Assembly (NCBI GenBank): GCA_947174835.1
Contig: CAMWKM010000004.1
Coordinates: forward strand, 1-47,255
Direction of reading: 5' to 3'
DNA: 47,255 nucleotides
From: an uncultured Prevotella sp.
GTDB taxonomy: Bacteria > Bacteroidota > Bacteroidia > Bacteroidales > Bacteroidaceae
A program made the translations under genes and the position numbers. Below, piece after piece: positions 39,498-47,255 of this stretch (positions are counted from its first letter, which is position 1; every line of letters begins with the position of its first letter). A model generated the notes under the pieces. It did no database searches. It was not told the DNA's origin and saw only the letters and a program-made list of their open reading frames with translations.

Positions 39498-39558
39498 GTT
39501 TGAAGCCTCCAAACGCATCGTTTGAAGCCTTCAAACCAACCGTTTGGAGGCTTCATTC
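39498..39558. repeat. three tandem dyad-symmetric 17-mers (GTTTGAAGCCTYCAAAC) at 22-bp pitch
   Basis: Units start at 39498, 39520, 39542; the middle unit GTTTGAAG-C-CTTCAAAC is a perfect palindrome. Confidence 0.85.
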
Positions 39559-39654
39559 ACCCCGTAATCAGCATCAATACATCGTTGCCTGTCTGACTAC
39601 CCCTGCGCATCTATGGCATCACGCATAAGTCTTTGGCCCTGACACAAAGAAAAA

Positions 39655-39685
39655 GAGGATGTGCCGACAACGACGGCACATCCTC
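39655..39685 (-). terminator. intrinsic terminator of the minus-strand SusC2/SusD2 operon
   Basis: GAGGATGTGCCG-ACAACGA-CGGCACATCCTC, with an A-rich plus-strand left flank (U-tract on the minus strand). Confidence 0.85.
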
Positions 39686-39720
39686 AAAATGCTGTAACTA
39701 AGCGTTATTGTAGCTTGGCT

Positions 39721-41355
39721 TTACTCGTTGGAATCACCAGAATCCTTGAATGCATCGTTGTAGTCAGTCTCGTTCTGAGGAATGACCCAAGTCCAGTTAG
39801 GATCGGATGCAGGAATCTTGATGGCGATAGGAGCGGCAGCAGTGCCACCGTTGGTCAGACCCTTACGGTCGATGTCCATGTTCCAACGCTTGTAGTCGCT
39901 GAATCCGAAACCTTCACCCCAAAGCTCCAGGGCACGGTAGTTGCGAATCTCCTTCCACAGGCTCTCACCGGTGAGCGAGCAGGTGTAGTCCGGATTACGA
40001 CCGGTGCCGGCGTTCAGTTCAACGAGAGCAGCCTGTGCAGCCGTGGGATTACTGAGGAAATAGTTAGCCTCTGCCTCGATAAGCACCATCTCGGAAGAGC
40101 GGATGAAAGGCAGGTATCCTACGCCCGGAGTGTCGAACACGCGGAACTTAAGTTGACCGCCAAGGTAAGAATAACCGGCATCGTATGCAGGATCACCTTC
40201 ACCGTAAGCGTCCATCTTTGCTATATAAGCATATACCTGTTCCCAAAGGTCATCGTTGCCCAGTCCGAGAATACCGTATGCAGTGTTCACATCTGCAGCG
40301 CTTGCAATGTTAATGCCGGGGAACTTGTCCTCAGTGAGGAACAGAGCCTTACGGGCATCGTTGTCGGGAATCTGTGTGTAGAGCTCTCTGTCCATAGAGC
40401 CTGCACCGTTAGGTGTATTGTTTGCATAGTAGCCGTTGCAGGCATACTGTGTGCCGTAGCTCCAGTACCACATGTTCTCAGAAGCATCACCATAGCTACC
40501 GAAGATCCACTCTGACGTGGGACGGCAGAAGCCTGCCCAGTAGTCGGTGTTGCTCATCAGAGGATAGCCGGCACGTGCGAGCTTAGCCTGCGTCAGGGCT
40601 GTATCGTAGTCTTCCTTGGCGAGTGCTGCACGGGCATAGACGGCATGAGCCACATTCTTGTTGGCAATCCACACCTCGCTCTTGTCTCTGTCGTCGTCGC
40701 TGCTTTCAAACAGTGCAATGGCCTCTTTGCAGTCCTCATAGATCTGCTCGTAAGCTTTGGCCATTGTGGAGAGTGCCAGTCCGCCAGTCGACTCGTCGAC
40801 ACGGAGCACAAGACCGTCGGCTGCACCGTTGTTGGAATCCTTCCAGCGCACGCAATAGTAGTGGAGAAGCTTCTCGAAAGCGTATGCACGATAGGTCAGT
40901 GCCGATGCCTTGTCGAAATTCTTCAGGCTCTCAGTACCCTCTGCACCGTCAATGTTGCATATAATACTGTTGGCCTGGCTTATTATATTATAGTAGTAGT
41001 TCCAAGGGTAGGCATCATACGTAGTATTGTTACGCAATGAATACTGCAAATTCATGATGGGTCCCCAACCGCTTGCGTAGTAATTATAGAAATAATCCTG
41101 ACTTGCATAGTTCTCGTAGAGGGCAATGATGCGGTTTTCACCTGCACATCCCTGAGAGTATGCATACTGTTGGGTTGACATCGTCTTGGCAATACCGTTG
41201 AGAGCCATGTATGCATTTTCAGCACTTCCCACAGCCGTTCCGGTAGATACGGATTCCGTCGGAACTGTGTCGAGATAGTCACTTGCACACGATGTCATCG
41301 TAAGAGCTGCAATAGCAAGACTTCCTACAAATATTTTATTCATATACTTTTTCAT
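39721..41355 (-). CDS. RagB/SusD family nutrient uptake outer membrane lipoprotein
   Basis: Lipobox TMTSCASDYLDTVPT; ALTYRAYAFEKLLHYY, VGYLPFIRSSEMVLIEAEANYF, ELWGEGFGFSDYKRW. Confidence 0.95.
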   Translation of the reverse strand: MKKYMNKIFVGSLAIAALTMTSCASDYLDTVPTESVSTGTAVGSAENAYMALNGIAKTMSTQQYAYSQGCAGENRIIALYENYASQDYFYNYYASGWGPIMNLQYSLRNNTTYDAYPWNYYYNIISQANSIICNIDGAEGTESLKNFDKASALTYRAYAFEKLLHYYCVRWKDSNNGAADGLVLRVDESTGGLALSTMAKAYEQIYEDCKEAIALFESSDDDRDKSEVWIANKNVAHAVYARAALAKEDYDTALTQAKLARAGYPLMSNTDYWAGFCRPTSEWIFGSYGDASENMWYWSYGTQYACNGYYANNTPNGAGSMDRELYTQIPDNDARKALFLTEDKFPGINIASAADVNTAYGILGLGNDDLWEQVYAYIAKMDAYGEGDPAYDAGYSYLGGQLKFRVFDTPGVGYLPFIRSSEMVLIEAEANYFLSNPTAAQAALVELNAGTGRNPDYTCSLTGESLWKEIRNYRALELWGEGFGFSDYKRWNMDIDRKGLTNGGTAAAPIAIKIPASDPNWTWVIPQNETDYNDAFKDSGDSNE

Positions 41356-41382
41356 GTCGTTTCTATATTTTTAGATGATATC

Positions 41383-44300
41383 TTAGAAGTTTACGGTGAG
41401 ACCCAGGTTATATACACGGGCTGACACATAAGTATCGTCGTAGCCACCCATGAAGTTATACTGCGGGTTCATACCCTTGCGGCCAGTGATGGTGAAGAGA
41501 TTCTCAACTCCGAATACGACATTCAAACCGGTAACACCGACGTTTGCCTTGTGTATCAGTGCCTTGGGCAGGCTGTATGACAAGTTGAGGTTCTTGAACA
41601 CGAGATAAGATGCACTGGTGAGCCAACGATCGCTCGTGGCATTGTTGAATGTGCTCAGGTTGTAGTCGAGCACGGGAATGCCGTTAGGATCGATGCGGTT
41701 TGCCGAAGTCTCGGTCATACCGGCAGGCACTCCGTTCCATGACTTGACGATGTCCTTGTGCATAGCCGAGCCGCTTGACATGGCATTTGTAGACATGAGG
41801 CGCTGATAAGAACCGTCGAAGACCTTGCCGCCTAAGCTGTAGGTGAACAACATGCTGAGGTTGAAGTCCTTCCATGAAAGGTTAGAACTGACAGAACCAT
41901 ATACGGTAGGAGCAGCCGTGCCGTGGAAGTCGCGCAGACCGTATGCCGTATCGGTAGTATAGTCCACACCGTTGATGTTTACAAGTTTGCCCTGTCCCTC
42001 TGCGGTTGCCTTCTTCTCAGGATCAAGCGTGTAGAGTGAGTTACCGGTCATCTGGTCTACACCCTCGAAATGATAGGTATAGAAGTCATAGAGCGAACGG
42101 CCTTCGGTATAGTTGTGCATACCTGAAAGGATACTGTTACCATTGGGCAACTTGACAATCTTGTTCTTCAGGAACGTAGCGTCGACACCGATGTTCCACT
42201 TCCAATCAGAAGTAGCTATCACGTCACCGTCAAGTGCAATCTCGAAGCCACGGTTTGAAATGGTACCGATATTCTTGCTGATAGTGAGGTTGGTGGTCTC
42301 GTCGTTGTATGAGAATGCACCGGCAGAGTACGGCAGACGCACGGCGAACAGCAGGTCCTTGTTGCGCTTGTCGAAATAGCCGATAGAGAAGTTGAGACGG
42401 TTGAACAGACGGCCTTCAACGGCGATGTCAACAGTCTGTGTGGTCTCCCACTTGATGTCGTTTGCAGCAAGGCTCTGCTTCATCAGGGCGCTGTTGCCAC
42501 CGTTCTTGTCGATGTAGTAAAGAGCCTGATAGCCATAGTAGTCAACACCGGCATCGTTACCCACCTCACCGTATGAGGCACGCAGGCGCAGCTGGTCGAC
42601 CCAGTTGACGTCTTTCAGGAAGTCTTCCTTCTTGATGTTCCAGCTTGCACCGACAGAGAAGAAGTTACCCCAACGGTTGTCCGGATGGAAACGTGAAGAA
42701 CCGTCGCGACGGAACGAAGCATCGAAGAAGTACTTTTCGTCATAGTTGTAACGCACGCGGGCAAGATATGACTCTGTCTTGTAGTCGGTATCAGAACCAT
42801 AGACATAAGAGTTTGTCAGGAAGTTGCTCGGCACATAGATGCCGGGAATAGCCATGTTGGTATTCATGCCATAGAAACTCTTGACGTTGTACTCATAGTT
42901 CTCGTGGCCTACCATAGCGTCAACATGGTGAACACCGTACTGCTTGTCCCAGTTGATAAGCTGCTGGAGAGTAGCAGTAGAATATTCGTAGGCATAGCTG
43001 CTGAGACGACCGTTGTTGGTTGCACCGTCACCGATTTCTGCATTGTTGTAGTGAGTACGGTTGTTGGTGCGGTGAGCCATATTGCCTCTTACAGTGGCAG
43101 AGAATCCGTAAGGCAGATTCAGTGTGAGGAATGCAGTTCCGTCCAACACGTTGCGACGCTGCTCATCATAGTCGCGGCGAAGCTCGTAGGCAATGTTGCG
43201 GTTGTCAAGGTAAGGTGATGTCGTGTCATAAATAGCCTCACCGTTGGCATCATACTGGATGCTGCCGTCAGCATTGTGCATGTACACAGGATATACCGGA
43301 GCCATGTAGCGTGCTGTGTAGAAAGGATTTGAATAGTAACTTTCCTTAGCACTGTCGTTGAAATGACGCTTTGAAATGGTGGCATTGAGGTTCAAACCGG
43401 TTGTCACCCATTTGTTGGGAGTGTAGGTAGTATTGACACGACCAGTGTAACGCTCGTAGTCGCTGCCGATAACATAACCCTTCTCCTTAAGATAACCGAT
43501 AGAAGAATAGGTTCTTACCTTCTCTGAAGCAAAGCTTCCGGTGAGGTTATACTCCTGACGGCTACCGGTGCGCTCGATGTTGTCTTCCCAGTCAAGGTCG
43601 GTGTATCCGGGTAGAACATTGGCGGTAAAGCGACCGTCGGCATCGAACAGGGCGTTTGAAGCAGCATCGAAGATATTGCTCTTGATGACATCGGTAAGAA
43701 CATTCTCTGTTGCATAAGCCTTGGCTGCTGTCTCGTCGAGACCGAGAGAACCGGTCATAGCCCAGTTTCTCATGGCCTTCCATGAACTCTCCATGAAGTC
43801 TTTCACACCTACACGATCGTACTCCTTGATACCACGAGTGTACCAACCGGTGTTGACTTTCAGGGTGATGTCTGCCTTGTTGGCCGAAGCACCGCTCTTG
43901 GTGGTGATCAGAATGACACCGGCTGCAGCACGGTTACCGTAAAGAGCAGCACTGGCAGCATCCTTCAATACCGACATGCTCTGAATGTCGTTGGGGTTCA
44001 GGTCAGCGATATTGCCGCTATAGACAACACCGTCTACAACATAGAGCGGGCTGTTTGAACCGTTGATAGTGCCAATACCACGAATGCGGATGGAAGGCTC
44101 GGCACCGGGCTCACCGTAGGTATTGTTTACCTGTACACCGGGAGCGGCACCCTCAAGGGCTGCAGTAACGCTTGTGCCGATGCGCTTGTCGATCTCTTTT
44201 GAGTCAATGGCAGAAACGGCACCAGTCACCGACTGTCTCTTTGCAGTACCGTATGCCACAACCATCACCTCGTCAAGCATCTTGTCGTCTGAAGTAAGAA

Positions 44301-44571
44301 CCACGCGCATATTGGCCGAAGCCTTGGCGGTCTTTGTCTCCATACCGATGTACGAAATCTCCAGCAATGTGCCGTTGTTGACTTTGATCTCAAACAGGCC
44401 ATTTGCGTCAGTCACTGTACCGTTGTTAGTTCCCACTACTTTCACGGTTGCACCTATTACAGGCTGGCCGTCTTCAGAGGAAACAACAGTACCTTTGATC
44501 GCGTTTTGAGCAAACACTGCGCTGATTGAAAGCAGCAGGCACGTCAAAACCATCATGAGTCTTTTTTCCAT
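41383..44571 (-). CDS. SusC/RagA family TonB-linked outer membrane protein
   Basis: IKGTVVSSEDGQPVIGATVKV, VVAYGTAKRQSVTGAVSAI, IRIRGIGTINGSNSPLYVVDGV, ALYGNRAAAGVILITTKSG. Confidence 0.97.
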   Translation of the reverse strand: MEKRLMMVLTCLLLSISAVFAQNAIKGTVVSSEDGQPVIGATVKVVGTNNGTVTDANGLFEIKVNNGTLLEISYIGMETKTAKASANMRVVLTSDDKMLDEVMVVAYGTAKRQSVTGAVSAIDSKEIDKRIGTSVTAALEGAAPGVQVNNTYGEPGAEPSIRIRGIGTINGSNSPLYVVDGVVYSGNIADLNPNDIQSMSVLKDAASAALYGNRAAAGVILITTKSGASANKADITLKVNTGWYTRGIKEYDRVGVKDFMESSWKAMRNWAMTGSLGLDETAAKAYATENVLTDVIKSNIFDAASNALFDADGRFTANVLPGYTDLDWEDNIERTGSRQEYNLTGSFASEKVRTYSSIGYLKEKGYVIGSDYERYTGRVNTTYTPNKWVTTGLNLNATISKRHFNDSAKESYYSNPFYTARYMAPVYPVYMHNADGSIQYDANGEAIYDTTSPYLDNRNIAYELRRDYDEQRRNVLDGTAFLTLNLPYGFSATVRGNMAHRTNNRTHYNNAEIGDGATNNGRLSSYAYEYSTATLQQLINWDKQYGVHHVDAMVGHENYEYNVKSFYGMNTNMAIPGIYVPSNFLTNSYVYGSDTDYKTESYLARVRYNYDEKYFFDASFRRDGSSRFHPDNRWGNFFSVGASWNIKKEDFLKDVNWVDQLRLRASYGEVGNDAGVDYYGYQALYYIDKNGGNSALMKQSLAANDIKWETTQTVDIAVEGRLFNRLNFSIGYFDKRNKDLLFAVRLPYSAGAFSYNDETTNLTISKNIGTISNRGFEIALDGDVIATSDWKWNIGVDATFLKNKIVKLPNGNSILSGMHNYTEGRSLYDFYTYHFEGVDQMTGNSLYTLDPEKKATAEGQGKLVNINGVDYTTDTAYGLRDFHGTAAPTVYGSVSSNLSWKDFNLSMLFTYSLGGKVFDGSYQRLMSTNAMSSGSAMHKDIVKSWNGVPAGMTETSANRIDPNGIPVLDYNLSTFNNATSDRWLTSASYLVFKNLNLSYSLPKALIHKANVGVTGLNVVFGVENLFTITGRKGMNPQYNFMGGYDDTYVSARVYNLGLTVNF

Positions 44572-44727
44572 AAATCTCTCTCTTTTTTTTGTTTGTAAAT
44601 GTTATTTGTTGTATTTATTATTGTCCTTTACTAAAAAAGGCATCCTATTTTATGTCTTGTCTCATAACCTTAAATGTACACGTACATTATTATAATATTT
44701 TTGCGTCATTTTATGCTGCCGCATACC

Positions 44728-45116
44728 TCTGCGCCCGAGGTGTGCAGAGACATACCGAACAAAGGTAGTCTAATGCAGGGTGCAAAGTTACGCAATAGTT
44801 TTAAATAATCCAAACATATTTTTAAAAAAATAAAATATTAGGGGGTAAATGTATCAAAAATCAACTAAAAATGGCCAAAAGAGTAAAAAAATTAAGTTTA
44901 TTGTGTAATTCTGTTTCACTTTATTCAAATTCGTCTTCGCAGGAAACTGATGGTATTCCTGTTGGATTCAGCAGGTCGTCAGTCTTCCATTTTGCACATA
45001 TAAGTCAGCCGATTCGGTAGACCATTGTGTCATAATATTTTGTACATTAAAGGAGAAAACCATTTTTTTTGCTATAGTCCGTGCTATTCTGTGCCTCTGC
45101 ACACCTCGGGCGCAGA
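44728..45116. repeat. 22-bp perfect inverted repeat pair flanking the SusC2 promoter (putative invertible promoter 2)
   Basis: TCTGCGCCCGAGGTGTGCAGAG (44728-44749) and its exact reverse complement CTCTGCACACCTCGGGCGCAGA (45095-45116); enclosed segment 44750-45094. Confidence 0.75.
44783..44814 (-). promoter_or_regulatory. SusC2 promoter (TTTG-N20-TAACTTTG), currently facing SusC2
   Basis: Plus-strand CAAAGTTA at 44783-44790 and CAAA at 44811-44814. Confidence 0.75.
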
Positions 45117-45201
45117 ATTATGCTATATATATTAAAATGTACGCATACATTATATATATAAAGACAGGATGCCTTTTAATTAAGGATAATAAACATACTA
45201 A

Positions 45202-45344
45202 ATGAGCAAAACCATGAAATACTGACAATCGTCTATGATTTTTGTTTCTTTCTTGGTACCAGGGTGAAGGAAGCCCCATTGAACACGCTGGTCAAGAAAA
45301 AGTCAGCCTCCGCTGACAATGGCAGTGGCGAACAAAATTCCTAA
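45202..45344 (+). pseudogene. possible remnant of a HU-family DNA-binding protein gene (internal deletion)
   Basis: MSKTMKY* at 45202 followed by an open frame GTRVKEAPLNTLVKKKSASADNGSGEQNS* ending at 45344, just before the smalltalk-like ORF, where HU-like genes are usual. Confidence 0.35.
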
Positions 45345-45387
45345 GCCCCGCCTCTATTCTTATTAACCATTAAACATTCAAACAACA

Positions 45388-45486
45388 ATGAAAATCGACT
45401 GGAAATTCATTATCAAAGTGATTGCCGCCCTGGCTACTGCCCTGGCCACCGCGGTAGGTGCCACCGCCGTAGCCACAAACGTGTAA
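45388..45486 (+). CDS. smalltalk-like protein, 32 aa
   Basis: MKIDWKFIIKVIAALATALATAVGATAVATNV, below the ORF-track length cutoff; followed by a strong terminator. Confidence 0.75.
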   Translation: MKIDWKFIIKVIAALATALATAVGATAVATNV

Positions 45487-45503
45487 GTATTATCTGTCTC
45501 AAT

Positions 45504-45540
45504 GAGGGTGTATCAAATTTTCGAAATTTGATACACCCTC
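45504..45540. terminator. intrinsic terminator-like perfect hairpin
   Basis: GAGGGTGTATCAAATTT-TCG-AAATTTGATACACCCTC, 17-bp perfect stem. Confidence 0.8.
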
Positions 45541-45578
45541 GCTGTTGGATGCTTCTGAATATTATGTGAGCGGTATTC

Positions 45579-46430
45579 TTATTTTACCTGCACCACCAGA
45601 TACCTGCTGGTGCTCCAGAACTGCTGTGAGTTCTTGATGTAGAGCACATACTGGCGATTGGCATCGCGCTCCAATGTATAGCTGCCGGCGGGATGATTGG
45701 TCAGCAGTTTGGCATCGCGTGACATCAGTTTGATTTCCTTGTCAACCCGAATGTCTATCTTCGTGAAATAATTTTTGTTGAAATTGGCCTGCAACACCTC
45801 ATTGCTCTTCAGGATGTTCTGCTCTTTCAGTTCCTTCTTCGTGCCGAAAACAAACCAGGCTGTGTTCAGTTCCTTGTCCTGAATACCGATGGTTTCCTCT
45901 TTGCGGGTGTTCTCGTCCTTCAGTTGCACTACATCTTCGCTCAGTTGAGACACCTGCTCGTCCAATTCTGCAATATGGATGTCCTTGGCGGCCAATTCCT
46001 GACGCAACACCGTCAGTTCGCTCTCCTTCTGCTCCATCTGGGCTGTCAGGTTCTCCAAAGTCTTTCGCAACTGATCACTGGAGATAGTGGTTTCACGCAG
46101 ACGAAGGCGCAACTTATTGATAAGTTCCTTGTTCTGCCCCATTGTCTGCTGGATAAACTGCATATTCTCCTGAATGCGGGCAGTCGCATTGGCTCCCTCT
46201 CCCCGTCGCTCAACAGTGACACGTCCCTGTGCCTCGTTGATGGCACGGAACCCTTCCTCTATGCTATTGAAGGTCTCCAGCATATCGTTAATCTCAATGT
46301 CCTTCTGGACACTCACCCGTTCCAGCGAATCTACTTTCTGCTTCAGGGCATTTGTCTCTTGCGTATGCACGCTGTCCTTACACGATGCAAGCATCAACAG
46401 ACACGCAACAAATATAAAACACTTTTTCAT
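45579..46430 (-). CDS. coiled-coil lipoprotein, hypothetical
   Basis: Lipobox LMLASCKD; long heptad-like region. Confidence 0.75.
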   Translation of the reverse strand: MKKCFIFVACLLMLASCKDSVHTQETNALKQKVDSLERVSVQKDIEINDMLETFNSIEEGFRAINEAQGRVTVERRGEGANATARIQENMQFIQQTMGQNKELINKLRLRLRETTISSDQLRKTLENLTAQMEQKESELTVLRQELAAKDIHIAELDEQVSQLSEDVVQLKDENTRKEETIGIQDKELNTAWFVFGTKKELKEQNILKSNEVLQANFNKNYFTKIDIRVDKEIKLMSRDAKLLTNHPAGSYTLERDANRQYVLYIKNSQQFWSTSRYLVVQVK

Positions 46431-46433
46431 ATC

Positions 46434-47126
46434 CTATTTCTCTTCTTTCGTTTTTTCATCTTTCCCCGCCAGCACAATCACGATCTCGCCTTTGGGCGTA
46501 TGCTCCGTAAAGTGAGCAATGACTTCCGTCAGCGCCCCCCGGACGCTCTCTTCGTGTACCTTTGAGATTTCACGGCAGACGCTCACCGCACGCTCCGGAC
46601 CGAAGACTTCGGCAAACTGCTGAAGCGTTTTCAACAGCCGATAGGGCGACTCATAGAAAATCATGGTGCGCTGTTCCTCACGCAACGATTCAAGTTTCGA
46701 CTGCCTGCCTTTTTTCTGGGGCAGGAACCCCTCGAAGGCAAAGCGGTCGCAGGGCAATCCGCTGCTGACCAAAGCCGGCACAAAAGCCGTAGCACCAGGA
46801 AGAGTCTGCACATTGACGCCAGCCCTGACAGCCTCGCGCACCAAGAAAAAGCCCGGATCACTGATGCCGGGTGTTCCTGCATCGCTGATCAAGGCGATAT
46901 CCTGCCCTGCCAGCAATCGCTGCACGATGCCAGCACTCGTACCGTGTTCATTGAACTTATGATGTGACATCAGCTGGTTCTTGATCTCGAAATGCTTCAA
47001 CAAGATACCCGAAGTACGAGTATCTTCTGCCAGCACCAGATCCACCTCTTTCAGAATACGAATGGCACGTAGCGTCATGTCCTCCATATTGCCCACGGGT
47101 GTGGGTACGATGTATAGTGTTCCCAT
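46434..47126 (-). CDS. rsmI: 16S rRNA (cytidine(1402)-2'-O)-methyltransferase
   Basis: GTLYIVPTPVGNMEDMTLRAIRIL, VLAEDTRTSGILLKHF, ALISDAGTPGISDPGFFLV, PGATAFVPALVSSGLP. Confidence 0.96.
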   Translation of the reverse strand: MGTLYIVPTPVGNMEDMTLRAIRILKEVDLVLAEDTRTSGILLKHFEIKNQLMSHHKFNEHGTSAGIVQRLLAGQDIALISDAGTPGISDPGFFLVREAVRAGVNVQTLPGATAFVPALVSSGLPCDRFAFEGFLPQKKGRQSKLESLREEQRTMIFYESPYRLLKTLQQFAEVFGPERAVSVCREISKVHEESVRGALTEVIAHFTEHTPKGEIVIVLAGKDEKTKEEK

Positions 47127-47150
47127 TCTGCCGGCAAAGGTACGAAATAA

Positions 47151-47230
47151 TTGAGAATTAGAAATTAAGAATTAAGAATTATGAGGGATTTTAAAAATAA
47201 TTATGAATTGTGGATTGTGAATTATGAATT
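47151..47230. repeat. AT-rich degenerate GAATTA(A/T)G repeats
   Basis: gagaattagaaattaagaattaagaattatgag...aattatgaattgtggattgtgaattatgaattaaag. Confidence 0.7.
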
Positions 47231-47255
47231 AAAGTATGTATCTTTGCACCATTAT

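Noticed and set aside
1-47255. tRNA or rRNA genes
   Set aside because: No T-arm/anticodon-arm pattern or rRNA sequence was recognised by eye.

Overview
This is a Bacteroidales (Prevotella-like) chromosomal window with Bacteroidetes-type promoters (TTTG-N19-21-TAnnTTTG) and several SusC/SusD and type IX secretion genes. From left to right: (1) a housekeeping block: partial CCA-adding enzyme, PAP2 phosphatase, DUF1599, DoxX-like, tpiA, SPOR, folE and an inositol monophosphatase. (2) An accessory island at about 7.3-14.1 kb: a tyrosine recombinase, a long structured leader/ncRNA candidate ending in an intrinsic-terminator-like stem, two small secreted proteins, and a RiPP-like operon. That operon encodes a Tat-signal CXXX-repeat Cys precursor, a radical SAM/SPASM maturase, a SPASM-only maturase, a small modification protein, and its own tatA-tatC. 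(3) GH97, a large secreted protein, tsaE, porX, porW/sprE and aroA. (4) A SusC/SusD locus with two secreted or lipoprotein metalloproteases. (5) A zeta-toxin-like pair. (6) A second SusC/SusD pair on the minus strand. (7) A 'smalltalk'-like micro-ORF, a coiled-coil lipoprotein and rsmI. The two most interesting signals are the following. First, two putative invertible promoters, one upstream of each SusC gene: paired inverted sites GCAYACCTC-N7-GAGGTATGC, where the 7-bp core is shared within a locus but differs between loci, which looks like tyrosine-recombinase crossover sites. Second, the dedicated CXXX-repeat RiPP/Tat operon. Two unrelated intergenic tandem arrays also share an exact 22-bp pitch built from dyad-symmetric units. 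All calls come from reading the sequence; no searches were run.
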